Shown here: one piece after another, positions 35,451 to 47,527 of the stretch | Layout: the number at the start of each line of letters is the position of its first letter | Numbering within the stretch: position 1 is the first letter of the stretch | Assembly: GCA_030998225.1 (NCBI GenBank) | Contig: JAPYXD010000723.1 | Location: 20,434,001 to 20,498,000 of the forward strand | Direction of reading: 5' to 3' | DNA from: Diplolepis rosae | Taxonomy: Eukaryota > Arthropoda > Insecta > Hymenoptera > Diplolepididae | Length of the DNA: 64,000 nucleotides | Program-made: the position numbers and the translations under genes | The notes under the pieces: generated by a model | The model's database searches: none | The model's input: only the letters and a program-made list of their open reading frames with translations | What the model was told of the DNA's origin: nothing

Positions 35451-36216
35451 GTTTAGAAAAAGAGTATAAGACGAAAGCAATTTAAATTCTGCGTTAAAAA
35501 ACTATGAGTGGAAGGCAATATGTCAATTCTATAAATTAATGCCACAGCAAAATTAAATTTGAAATGTTTGTGAACATTAATGATAAGTCCGATAGTAGTA
35601 ATCATTGAAATCTCCAGCCATCCGATAATACGTCCTTTATTATGTCCTGAAATTTCAGCTAGTAAAATTTATTATTGTGGATAAATCTTGGGGAAATCTG
35701 ATTTTACTGATTTTATTGATTTAGTTAGCTGTATTGATTGATCCGTGGCCATAAAAGTCATTTAGAAAGTAAAAATTTTCATGTAATATTAGTGATCTAT
35801 TAATATATTTCTGGATTTTTTTTCTGCTGGAGCCACCAAAGGTTTAATTAAATACAAAAATCTTTTTAGAAATAAAAACTGTTTAATTACTGACACAAAT
35901 TTCTTAAAAATCAATTTATAATATCATTAGAGGCATTAATATCTTTATACTAACTTTGGCCCTTTGCAGTTCCTGAGGAAAAAGATTACAGAAAGATAAT
36001 AGTGGGTCATTTGAATTCAATAGAAACTTACGTTTGGAAAGATCTTCCAAACTTTTCAAAATGATTATTATTATCAGACTTGACATTAATTTTTACAAAC
36101 ATCTTAAATTTGATTTTGTTGCGATATTGATTTATGAAATTGACATATTGCCTTCGACTTATAGGTGTTTAACGCAGAATTTCAACTGCTTTCGTCTTAT
36201 AGTCTATTTCTAAAAC
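35451..36216. mobile_element. Foldback element with arms of about 140 bp
   Basis: The left arm 35451-35592 (ATAAGACGAAAGCAATTTAA, GAAGGCAATATGTCAATT) is matched in inverted form at about 36075-36216. 766 bp, non-coding centre. Confidence 0.85.
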
Positions 36217-36220
36217 GTAT

Positions 36221-36450
36221 CAGGTGTACAAATAAGTTTCCACCGTTTGACAAAAGTTGGTGCCACCAGTAAGTTTTGATAGACATTGACAGATGTAAAA
36301 CGTCACTGTCGTAAGGTTGGACATCTGTCGACAAAATAACCTTAAAATATTAGTGAATTTTTATCAGTATAATATATTCTTTTGTGTGCGAAAATGTCGA
36401 GTTTTGAGTCGAATAAGTGTCATTTGCGGGGACTTTTGATTTTCAAGAAT
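36221..36450 (+). pseudogene. 5' fragment of a mariner transposon
   Basis: CAGGTGTACAAATAAGTTTC resembles a mariner terminal repeat. An ATG at about 36393 opens MSSFESNKCHLRGLLIFK, related to the start of the mariner at 37162, then homology stops. Only the end and first codons survive. Confidence 0.6.
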
Positions 36451-36626
36451 ATTTTCTGAAAATTTCGATGGAAAATATTAAAAACTAATTCGATATAGTG
36501 TCTTTATATTGGCATTGGGTCACTTAATTTCCATTAAAAACCAATAATCGAGGAAACATATCAAAGATTTTGAAAGGCAGGAAATATATTATGGGGATAA
36601 AAAAGGCAAACGTTTCGGCTACAAAT

Positions 36627-36642
36627 GGGGGGGGGGGGGGGG
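36627..36642 (+). repeat. G16 homopolymer
   Basis: Sixteen consecutive G in an AT-rich setting; the length is likely unstable and may be an assembly weak point. Confidence 0.9.
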
Positions 36643-36882
36643 CTTTTAAGTACCAACTAATTTTATGAATTTAATGCGTAAGCTGTAACAATGCAAATAA
36701 TAAATTATTCATAGTAACATTAGATTTTTTGTTCGTTTCAAGATCAAAACTAAAGCCATTGATACAAACATGCCTTGAAATTAAAAACTAAGCCGTTAGC
36801 AACAAATCTCCGGAGACGTCTCGAAAAAAAGCTGTTTTGCGGTGTCGGTTGTAACTCATCACTGGATCATCTGAGATCAAAA

Positions 36883-37103
36883 AATCAAATTGATTTTATT
36901 AGTTTATGAGTTTCACCAGGTAATACTGTCGAGTTTTTTAAAAATTTGTTGTTATATTTTATTTTACAATAGCAAATTTGCCGATTTTTTTAGCGAAAAT
37001 CGGGTTTTTGACTTTCCAGTATTGCCAAAAGTTGAAAAATCAATAAAAAAAACTCGACAGCGTTACCTGGGGAAACTCATAAACTAATAAAATCAATTTG
37101 ATT
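36883..37103. mobile_element. Foldback MITE, AATCAAATTGATTTTATTAG ends
   Basis: 221 bp with arms of about 57 bp that are nearly identical inverted copies (TTAGTTTATGAGTTTCACCA; CTGTCGAGTTTTTT). Inserted just upstream of a mariner coding region. Confidence 0.85.
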
Positions 37104-37109
37104 TTCAGT

Positions 37110-37808
37110 AGACAACAACCCAAGTTCAATATACCAGTGTATATTTACTACAAGCATCAACATGTCGAGTTTTGTGCCTAAGAACTACGATTTGCGGACA
37201 GCACTGATTTTTTGTTATCACTTGAAGAAAACTGCTGCAGAATCGCATCGAATTCTTGTCGAAGCTTACGGTGATCATGCTCTTGGCAACACACAGTGTT
37301 TCAAGTGGTTTAAAAAATTCAAAAGTGGTAATTTTGATGTGAGAAACGAAGATTGTAGAGAACCACCGAAAAAGTTCGAAGACTGGGATCAGAAGGGTGT
37401 TATCTATTATGAGCTGCTAAAACCTGGTGAAACTGTCAACACGAATTGCTACCAACAGCAAATGAACGGGTCAAGGAAACGATCGAGACGTTCAGCTGGG
37501 AAATACTGACGTATGCCGCTTATTCTCCAGACTTGTCTCCGTCGGATTACCATCTGTTCACATCACTGGGCCACGCTCTCGCTGAACAACGCTTCACTTC
37601 GTACGAAAATGTACGAAAATGGCTGGATAACTGGTTTGATTTAAAAGACGAACAGTTTTATTAGCGTGGCATTCATCACCTTCCGGAGAAGTGGGAAAAA
37701 TGTGTAAATAGCAATGGAGATTACTTTGGATAAAATATTCTTGATCATTTTCATGCAACAGACGTGTAACTTTTGCAAAAAAATTCCGGTTTCATACTTC
37801 TAGACCTG
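37110..37808 (+). pseudogene. Internally deleted mariner transposon, copy 3
   Basis: The frame from 37162 reads a mariner N-terminal domain (MSSFVPKNYDLRTALIFCYH ... AYGDHALGNTQCFKWFKKFK ... PPKKFED), then jumps to YYELLKPGETVNTN. A frameshift follows and it resumes with AYSPDLSPSDYHLF (37446-37664 frame). A stop interrupts the C-terminal segment before GIHHLPEKWEKCV. The 3' terminal repeat ends ...GAAACCGG-type, inverted, near 37808. The central catalytic part is missing. It is a different mariner lineage from the copies at 8311 and 16746. Confidence 0.85.
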
Positions 37809-38432
37809 GTAAATATATAAAATAATGAACTGTGCATAATTAATTGATTTTTCAAAAATATAGTAAAAAATATTTGCGAATGCGGACGATGATTCAGGTA
37901 TTAAACTGCATTTTCACTTGAATTATTTCTTTTATTAAAAAAACAATCATATAAATTTTGAAAAAATTACTTTGGTTTAATTCTTATTGAATAATATTGA
38001 GTAAGTAAAATTATAAAACCAAAAAATGAATTACAATATTTATAAATGAAAAATTGAATAAATTCTAATATGCAGGGACATTTGTTTAATTGGCTTTTTT
38101 TCAACAAATAATTTTTTTTTAGTACAATTAGTAATCATGTAGCATTATCATAAATTTATTTTTAAACTCTGATGAATCAATTGGATCTTCAAACTATAAA
38201 AAGATGGCTTTGAAAATAGAACTATAGAATTGATTGAGGAAGATTCAGAAGAAGTATTGAGTTTCGAATAACCCAGTAAAATAATAATATTTCCGTATTT
38301 TTATTACTTTAGTTTCATTACTTAATACATAAGCTATATTTGTTAGTTATACTACTCATCTTTCAAGAAAATTTTTTTGAGTAATTCTTCATTGCTGGAT
38401 GTATTGTTTATTTTTCCTATTTTTCTTTTGCC
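37809..38432. other. Unassigned AT-rich DNA
   Basis: No supportable feature. Confidence 0.35.
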
Positions 38433-38434
38433 TA

Positions 38435-39308
38435 CACAGAGAGAAATTTTAGGTTTCACTGACCAAAGTTTTTTTGTTAAAATCGTCTTTACAAAAATGT
38501 TAAAGTTCTCATGACAATCATGGTAGTGGCTGTCATACATTGGAAAAGTGTATACTCCAACTGCAAGGAACGTTACTAAGACCACGATTCTGGTACTTGA
38601 AATACCATAGCGCTGCGGTTATAGGAACCAAAGTCCATCGTAAAGCCGCGCATAGAGTTTAGTTAAAATGACTAAGTCTACGGACAGTAAATACCCAGCC
38701 AAAATTATTTTTGAGGTTATAGGTATGGTTCTCTTAGTTATCAAAATACAAATTCAATTTGATTAGAAAAAATAAAGTTTCACCGGAAAGATCTAAGAAA
38801 AATAATCCGGTATAATGATATTTATGATAACTTTCGTCGATTAAGTTAAAAAATTGTCACTTTTTTCATCACCATAAACTTTTTTTGACTGACTATAGTT
38901 TTGACAAAATACGACGAGACAGCAAACTACTCATCTCCAGTGCACTGCAAGTTAAATTGTGTGACTATTACAAGATTTAATAGTTGTCACGACAGGCTTA
39001 CCTCGTTGTAAAAAATGAAAGTTATACTTGATTTGTCTAGCGCAACAGCGAACACTGCGGTTGTAGTAACCAAAGGAGCTTGGCAGTACACATAAAGAAA
39101 ATGTACGTGTACTAACCGTTGGGGTACGTATAAAGCTCATTCTAATCATCAACTTTGGTCACAACAACCGAATACACAAAAAAGTCCAAATAACTGTCAT
39201 GATAACTATAAAAGTAGTAGCTTCTCTCAACTTTTTTGGTCAAGGTAACTACTGTACAAAAAATTTATGTGCTATGTGCACAGGAACCAAAGCCGATTTC
39301 TCTCAGTG
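38435..39308. mobile_element. TA-flanked element, CACAGAGAGAAAT / CACTGAGAGAAAT ends
   Basis: 874 bp, TA outside both ends. Short inverted termini CAC(A/T)GAGAGAAAT, and GGAACCAAAG- and TGTCATGA-type words repeated in both halves. Non-coding. Its ends resemble those of 33260-34380. Confidence 0.65.
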
Positions 39309-39310
39309 TA

Positions 39311-40490
39311 ATTAGGGCCTAAAGGGCGACACACTAATATTTCTGTACCAGTTTCCAATTCTACGATTCAGTTCACACCATCATATACTTTTTTGGTGTA
39401 CATTTACGTATTGCAGCAAAATTAAATTTTATCGGCTTCCTGATTGATTTTTCATTCAACCTCACATTTTATTTTAACGTGAAAAAGGGGAAATCATTAA
39501 GTGCAGAACCTAAATGTTGATTCTAATTCTAGAGAATTTCAGCTACCTTTTTTATAGTTTATATTACTTACTGGAAAACCTAATAGAATTTTGGATATTT
39601 CAAAGTCGGACTAACCTGAAACAGAAAAAAAATTTCTTGTTAACAAGACATATTCTTTTATCGTATTAATACATTTGAAATATCAATTATTCTTTATTTA
39701 ATGTTAAAAAAATGAAAAATTAATTTGGAAAAAGCTGTTTAACGTTTGTAAGGAGGAAGTTGAAAAATGTTGATATATAGAGTTAAAAATATTGCAAAAT
39801 TATCCAGAAATATTACTTGTAGAACATTTTCTACCTTTCGCCAATTTCATTAGAATATTTTTAATTTTTCACTGGAGTCAAAGAGATTACTTCCTTTTTT
39901 TCTTTTATCACTAGAGAAATTGATTTATTATTATTTAAAGGCTTAATAGCGCATTTAATTGGATCTACGGATCGCACATTCAAATTAATAAAATATTGTT
40001 CATTGCATCAATAAAATATCATTTCGAATCTATTTTACGAAATCATTTATTTGATACGAGAAAATATTTTGAGGTTCCAAGGATTTTTTTTTCAATGAAG
40101 AATTTCTTGAGTCTATATATACTCAACGACTTTGTAGGAAACTAAATAGGATCATTGCATATCAATTTAAAGCACTTTGTGTCCCTCGATCTCAATCAAA
40201 AGGAAATAAACCTTTGAGCTCTTCCACTGCTCAGCTTAAAGGGAACATTCACAATTGCAATTTCAATATAGAGGGAACTTGGTTTTATGTGGAGGTTTTT
40301 TCCAACATGTCAGAAAAGGAAAAGGTATTTTCGATATTTGAGTTATTCACAGGTCCAAGATGTTACAAAGTTATATGAAAAGAAAATTTTGAAAAAAGCA
40401 TCGCTTCGTAAGTTTAAATGAAAAAATTCAATTTCTATTTTTTATAGTTTATGAGCCTTAATTCATCAAAATTTGAAAGCTGTCTCTAAA
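39311..40490. other. Unassigned DNA
   Basis: No credible ORF, RNA or bounded repeat. Confidence 0.35.
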
Positions 40491-40494
40491 TTAA

Positions 40495-41158
40495 GGTAGT
40501 TCGTTCACGAAAATTAGACCTCAGGCAAAAATAGATAATTTTGCTTTCAGGAATAGCAATATTATTATTGAAGGGCTAATTTGAAAGAGAAAAAATTATT
40601 TTCCATGAAAAAAATTTGAAACACAAAAAAATAATTTTATTAATAAATTTTATTTTTACCCGAAATTTTTTTCTTATCGCTTAATACCAAATTTTAAAAA
40701 ATTCTGTGATTCTAATAAATCACAATTCATTTTTTTAGGAAAAAGATTCTCTACAACTTGACCGTTTCCAAATTTTAAAATTAATTCTTTAGTGGCTGAA
40801 ATTATAATAAAACAATTTTTCAAAACAAAATTTTTATAAAAAAATTGCTGTATTTGATAATAATTAATTCAATTTCAAAAATAGGAAACGGTTGTGTTAT
40901 AGAGAATCTTTTTTCTGAAAAAATGAACTGTGATTTATTAGAATCGCATCATTTTTAAAAATTTGGCTCGAAGCGATAAGAAAATAAGTTTGGGCAAAAA
41001 TAAAATTTATTAATAAAATCATTTTTTTGTGTTTCAAATTTTTAATATGGAAAATAATCTTTTCTCTTTGAAATTAGCCCTTCAATAATAATACTGCTAT
41101 TCTTGAAAGCAAAATTATCTATTTTTGCCTGAGGTATAATTTTCGTGAACGAACTACC
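40495..41158. mobile_element. GGTAGTTCGTTCACG foldback element, copy 2
   Basis: 664 bp flanked by TTAA on both sides (40491-40494, 41159-41162). Long inverted arms start GGTAGTTCGTTCACGAAAAT. It is the cleanest copy of the family that also occurs at 25756 and 47528. Confidence 0.85.
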
Positions 41159-41162
41159 TTAA

Positions 41163-41696
41163 AGTCAAATGGAAATTCGAACGATATATTTGAGAATGAA
41201 TTTTTATGTTAAGTTACCTAATTAAAGACCACCATAAACTCTTTCTTAAATTGAATTTTTAAATTAATTTTTTAAACTTCAACAAAAATGTCTTCATTTT
41301 CTGGAAGCCGTACTTTGATTTCTAATTTAGTTTTATCATTTTTTATGATGTTACCCACTCATAAAAGTGTATTTATCTCTTTATTGCAAAAAAATTTCTA
41401 TTTGTGCTCAAATTTATATATAAATATCCTGTTAAGCAAAGAACGTTGTAAAATAATGGGAGATTCGTCAGCCGTTTTAAGATGGATTCATGACGGGATA
41501 GGCAATCCTACTACAGCGAGGACGTTTTATTGACAATTGAAATTTCATTACTACGGACAGCAATACCACAGATGAGTATCGAATGGTATTATGACAAGAT
41601 ATAGATGGGATGTCATCCTATTTAAATCAAACTCAACTCCATGTGAAATCGAACAGCGCGCTAGAGATCTACAATTCCCCTAAGAGGGTTGACCAC
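41163..41696. other. Unassigned DNA
   Basis: The open frame 41288-41533 lacks recognisable features and I do not call it a gene. Confidence 0.35.
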
Positions 41697-41698
41697 TA

Positions 41699-42424
41699 CA
41701 CTGAAAAAAAAATTTAGGCATCACAACACAAACGTTTTGTTAAGCAGTTTTTGTTGCCGTTGCAAAATTTTGGTTGTTATCACAAAATTATTTTGTTGGA
41801 ACAACAAAATATTGTGTTACAGACAAAAAATTATTTTGTTCAGTATTATTTTGTTGGCCTGAACAAAGTTTTGTTGAGCCAACAAAACTGTTTAGTTAGA
41901 CTAATTAGATACGCGATCACGCATGCGTGTTCACTTATTGTTAGCCGGAGACGCGAGCACGTTCATGTCTAATATGACGGATGCCGCTGTTGTTCTCTAT
42001 GTCCGATTGAAATATCTTTTCGTTGGTCGATTGTATGTGATGTGTTTAATTCAAATAATATGGCATACAAGGAAACAAGACGACTTCTAGAGGACTGGTG
42101 CCTCATTGATACCTTCATAAGTAACTATTAAGTATAGTCAAAATGTTAACCTAGATATATCATTCAAATTTGAAACAAAGCTAGGAAATTATATTATTTC
42201 AAAAGAGCAAAAGTATTTTGTTGGGACAACAAGACTATTTTACCGAACTAACCAACAAATATTGGTCAGCCAACAAATGATTTATTGGGCTGATAAAAAA
42301 AATTTCTTTGCCTCAACAAAAGCATTTTGTTAGGCCAACAAAACAGTTTTTTTAGACCAACAAAAAGACCCAACAAAAAAATTTTCTTACTCGACTAGAG
42401 TCAAGCAAAACCGTTTTCTCAGTG
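41699..42424. mobile_element. TA-flanked element, CACTGARAAAA ends with CCAACAAAA repeats
   Basis: 726 bp flanked by TA. Ends CACTGAAAAAAAAATTTAGG and, inverted, CACTGAGAAAACGG. TTTTGTTGG / CCAACAAAA words recur dozens of times in both orientations. Non-coding. Confidence 0.8.
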
Positions 42425-42483
42425 TAGTTCGTTCGAAAAAATCGTTTTTATAGTCTCATTGTAAATGAGAACCCTGGCGAAAG

Positions 42484-42969
42484 TATCGGATAGGAGTTCA
42501 TTCCGAGCCAATCAGAACTATTCCGATTCATTCCGATATCTGTATCCGAGCCAATGCGAATCATTCCGAACCAATCCGAAAAACGTTTTGTATCTCATTT
42601 GATGAAAAACGGTAAAAAATCGATCCGACCTAATCCGATTTAATCCGAGGAAACAATTCGAATGAATCCGAATGAATCCGAAACCAAGTTTTCAATCCGA
42701 ATCAGTCCGAACTCGGATTGGTCCAAACCGAATTTCCAATCAGAATGAATCCGAATGAATCCGAGGTCGGAATGATTCTGATTAATTCTGATTAAAAATA
42801 CGGTTTGGATCAATCCGGGCTCGGATTGATTCCGATTGAAAACTTGGTTTCGGACTCATTTGGATAGTTGCCTCGGATTAAGCCGGATTAGATCGAATCG
42901 ATTGGCTCGGATATAGATATCGGAATGAATCGGAATAGTCCTGATTGGCTCGGAATGAATTCTCCGATA
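42484..42969. mobile_element. ATTCCGA-rich palindromic element
   Basis: 486 bp palindrome centred near 42727. GTTCATTCCGAGCCAATCAG near the left pairs with its complement near the right. ATTCCGA, AATCCGA and TCGGATT words recur every 8-20 bp in both arms. No ORF. Confidence 0.85.
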
Positions 42970-43002
42970 TATTTCCACCAAAATTGCGGTGAAAGTCTTA
43001 AT

Positions 43003-45464
43003 ACTGGTTATCAGTGTATATTTACTGTTTTCCAGATTTCACTGATTCATATTTGGGGAGAATACCGATGACATGAATTAAAATCTTTAAACGCCTTTTT
43101 TTCGAAACTTGATTATTAAAATCAGTGCAGGTGATTTTGCAAAAACTACTGAATGAATAAATATGATATTTTTACAGCATTTTCTGCACAAAAGTAGCTG
43201 TCGCCAAAACTAGAACCAATCTTTTGCATTCAAAATTTTTCATTTTTTTGCATTGCAAATGTGTAGAAAAACTAAAAGTTGATACTTCAATTATGAACGT
43301 CTGACATTATGTTTTTTCCAATAAATCGACTTAATTCTAGTTCGGGCGATAACGAAAATCATACTTATTAATAATAATTTCCAATATTCTTTTTCAGATA
43401 CTGGATTCCGCTGAATCACCTGCACCAGCAAGGTACCTTTCTTTCTTTCGTTTGAAAATTCACAGAAAATTTTTTTCCTCACTTTCAACATGTTAGAGGA
43501 TTGGTGGTTTGTCTATACTGTTAAAGATCTTATTAATTTTAATAGACTTTAATATACAAATGGTAATATAAAATTAATAGATTTGTCTATCATGAAAATT
43601 TAATAACTTTTCAATTAAAATATATTGGAATTAAGCAACATTATTAAAATATATACACTTGAGTTTTAAAATTCAAATAAAAGTTTGTATTGTTCAAGAT
43701 GAAAGTGTTTTAAATTTAATATGAGTTACTGAAAAAAACTTTCTTTACATGTAATGGAAATTTAATACAGAAATTTTTAACAGTATATATATAATTGCAA
43801 ATAAATAGATTATTGAAAAAAAATAATGAAAAAAAAATATTTTCATCACAAATGAGAAGGTATTAGATTTGTGTAAAACTTGACATCTACTTTTACTAAC
43901 GAATTTCCACGTTTCATGATCCTTTAAGTCCGAAAAAAAGGGTTTTTGCATTCTCATCATACATGAAAAAGTATTGAATTTGTGTAAAATCCTCTGACCG
44001 TTTATAAGTTGTCGTCATTTGTAGAGACAATAACTTTCGAAAGAATCACCAGATATCAATGCGCTTCGATAGACTTTATCAGAATCAAGAAATAAAAGAC
44101 ACATTCGTTAACCAGTGCATTTTCGATATATTACATATTTGAATGTTCTGTTAGAGTGTTGTTAGCTTATTCTTTGAATATCAAACTTTAATATTTCCGG
44201 ATTATGCTTTGGATATAATACTGCAATAGCCCCGAAATTATAATGCATTGCTTTTAAATAAATTTATTATTTGAAAAATGACAAGAATTAAATGTATGTA
44301 ATTTTTAATTCATATGTTATTAAATAAATTGTAAATCAGTTTTAAACGAATATAAAAATTGCGAACCATCAAAATGATTTGCTCAGAATTCATATAATTT
44401 TTATTGCAACCGTTACGATAATTTCCTTGGAATAATGATGTCCGCTTGGGAATGTGATAGAATTTAAGTAGAAGAGATCCGAGTTTAGTCAGCCATGTAT
44501 ATAAAGTGCAAATATCTGGTATAATGAACTTTTATTTATCTTCTGTTTTCTCTAACGAAGGAGTCTTGCAAAAATAAATAAACCATAGGATCGAAAATAT
44601 CCAGATGCTAGTATAAAACAGATTTTCACACCTGTCAGTGGAAAATTCATAAATTAAAATACAGTTATTAGTTCGCAACGTATTACTTTGATATCATTTC
44701 TTTGGAATATGAGGGATTTTCATTTAAATTCACTAAATATCGTTTCTAGTCAAAACAAATAAAACTTCGATTGAAAAAAATACTTAATTTCAAAATAAAA
44801 AATATAATACCTACTCTAATGTGATAATGTAGAAACCCTTTTTCCGGATTTCGGGGATCATGAATGTGGATATTCGTTGGATTTTTGTGATGACAATGTT
44901 TTATTGTTCATTAATTTTTTTCAATAGTCTATTTATTTACAATCATGTAGACGAATGTTGAAAGTGAGAAAAAATTTTTCTATGAATTACCAAACGATTC
45001 TTCTTGCAGATATAAGTCATTCACTGATGGTTTTTTGAAGAAAGGTACTTTGCTGGTGTAGGTGATTCAGTAGAATCCAAGTATATGAAGAAGAATATTG
45101 GAAATGATTATTAATAAGTATGATTATCGTTATCGAAACACAATGTCGGATGTTCATAATTGGAGTATCAACTTTTTGCTTTTCTACACATTTGCAATGC
45201 AAAAAAAATTTGAAAATTTTCATGCAAAAGATTGGTTCTAGTTTTGGAAATAGTTACTTTTGTGCAGAAAATGCTGTAAAAATATCAAATTTATTCATTC
45301 AGTAGTTTTTGCAAAATCACCTGCACTGGTTTTAAAAATCACGTTTCGAGAAAAACGCGTTTAAAGTTTTTCATTCATGTCATCGGTATTTTCCCTGAAT
45401 CTAAATAAGTAAAATTCACTGGAAAACAATGAATATAGACTAATTACCAGAATATCAGTGTACA
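43003..45464. mobile_element. Large foldback element with arms of about 490 bp
   Basis: The left arm 43003-43490 is matched in inverted form at about 44966-45464 (AAAATCACCTGCACTG, TGCATTGCAAATGTGTAGAA, AATCTTTTGCAT). The outermost part includes CAGTGTATATTTACTG. The 1.5-kb centre includes a fragment (43838-43990) of the piggyBac-like family. No transposase. Confidence 0.8.
43838..43990 (+). mobile_element. Fragment of the piggyBac-like non-autonomous family
   Basis: AATGAGAAGGTATTAG then GTGTAAAACTTGAC, and a second CATTCTCATCATACATGA, matching the start of 10867-12263. Inside the large foldback element. Confidence 0.5.
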
Positions 45465-45566
45465 CCTCGAAAAAAATTTTATTTAAATTTAAGAAATCGT
45501 TTTATTTAATTTAAAAAAAACATTGTTAGGTAACCCAACTACTTTGGTTTGTAAAATATGCCATAG

Positions 45567-45782
45567 CCCAGTGAACACTCACAATGTTTACGTAATTGTT
45601 ACATAACAGTTCTGTAAAAATGTCGTCACACAAGTGTCGCAGTTGCAGAACAAGAACCGTTATGGAACTGTTCCATACCTTTCCCATAACGGTTCTTGTT
45701 CTGTAACTACGACACCTGTGTGACGACATTCTTACAGAACTGTTATGTAACAATTACGTAAAAACTGTGAGTGTTCACTGGG
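45567..45782. mobile_element. 216-bp near-perfect hairpin MITE, CCCAGTG ends
   Basis: Arms of about 98 bp (starting CCCAGTGAACACTCAC) are over 90% identical inverted copies around a loop of about 20 nt. AG flanks both ends (or AGC with a one-base offset), like the large transposon at 20817. Non-coding. Confidence 0.9.
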
Positions 45783-46138
45783 AGCTACCTTATTGGTTGG
45801 CATAACTACTTTTTATGTTGATATTACTATCTGTGTTGTAATTTCATCCACTCTTACATAAAAAAACTACTATTGATCTCATTAATATCCGTACAGTTTA
45901 ATTCGATTGTCTTGAAATTGTCAGAGTTTATTTACCTATGCGACAGAAGTTCATCCATAAATTTATAGACTTCTGTGACCATCACTTCTCGAACTGCAGG
46001 AGCGTGGGGTGGCGTAAGGGGAGATTTCATCCCCTGCGCTTGTACCGGTATCTTTAAGTAGCCATAAACTTCTTTTCACAAGAGCATATTGAATTTTATA
46101 AGAATGATTGCAAAAAAATGTTCATGCCCTTTCATCCT

Positions 46139-46330
46139 GGTACACTGAAAAAAAATTGAAGTCACCAGAAGAAAATAGTTTTGTTGATCATATTTTTGTT
46201 GCATTACTAAAATTTAATCAGAATTAGAAAAAAAATGGTTAGTGTAAAAAAAAATTTTATTTTTCAAATAATATATTTTGTTGAAAGCTTTGGTTAAGTC
46301 ATTTAAATAATTTTGTCGTCCTGTAAAAAT
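46139..46330 (+). mobile_element. Left part of a CACTGAAAAAA-ended element
   Basis: TACACTGAAAAAAAATTGAA resembles the left end at 41697; a right end could not be found. Confidence 0.35.
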
Positions 46331-46796
46331 ACACAACCGTGCATGCACCGCATTTCCCACTGTTTGATAACTATTTTGGTCCGACTTTTCTTATCATTCT
46401 AACTGCACAATTGATATGGTCTTTTTTGTACTCTTTCACAGTCATGCGCTTTTGTTATCTCGTATCCTGATGTCTTCTGCTATTTTCATTCTCTTAGCTT
46501 CGTAATGAATGGAATGTCCCTGTTTTCGAGAGAAAAAGACCACTATCAGTTGTTTTGCCAGTCTAAATCGGAATTCCAGTTGCTTTAGTGATTTATTCTG
46601 CGATTGATTTTTGCACATTACGAATGACCAAAAAAATTTAATGTTCCAGTGCAAGTCGAGCTTTATATATAGTTACGTATAGCTGGAAATTCAGTTACGA
46701 TTTCATAATTTGAAAAAAAAATTCGGAAATTTTAGTAACTTTTTTTCAAATTTAGGATGTGTTTACATGAAAGTATTGTGAATTCAATATAATTAC

Positions 46797-47230
46797 ATTC
46801 TCATCATAAATAAGAAGGTATTAGTTTTATGTGAAAAATGTCTTTCGAGATTTTCATAAAATATTTATTTATATATATATATATTTTTATATATTTATTT
46901 TTCATAAAAAGCAATTTTTACGAAAGTGTCTGTTCTGCGTCTGTTTTGAAAAAAAATTTATGAAAAAATCCATTATTCCAATACTGGTTTCTGATAGTGC
47001 TCATAAATTTCTATCAATTATCCTTTCAACATTTTTTTATTTAACCAAAATTAGGAAAGAGACAGTATGTTAAAATTTGAAAAAAGTCAATATCTAAATT
47101 CCATTTTCCAGTTAAATTAAACGAAAGACGTGAAAAAAGTTATAATACAAAATTGTTTACTACAAAAAGATCTAAAAGTTCCAATCGCTACCTTTTTTTA
47201 CAAGATGTATATTTTTATTTTTATTGATTT
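46797..47230 (+). mobile_element. 5' fragment of the piggyBac-like non-autonomous family
   Basis: Aligns with about 10885-11335, including GAGAAGGTATTAGTTTTATG, GATAGTGCTCATAAAT and TTCCATTTTCCAGTTAAATT. A short TA run replaces part of it. Confidence 0.7.
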
Positions 47231-47527
47231 TTAAATAAGTTTTGCTTTTATCTGATTTTTAAAGGTTATGCTTTGATGGTCGACACATATTCAAATATTC
47301 AGACTTTTGCACACAACAATTTCAATTTTTTTCAGATTGAACTTTTTAGAACTATTGTTTTATTTACTGAGGAACGGGTCTTTGTTGGGACGTTCTCACG
47401 CGAGAAATATCTATATAATCTAGTTTGAGTATTGTACATCATGTGGTCCTGGGTAAGTTTATGTTAGAAGGGTTGAAGAAATCTGGAAATCTGTTCTTTT
47501 TTCATTTGTATTACCTTTTTCCATTAA

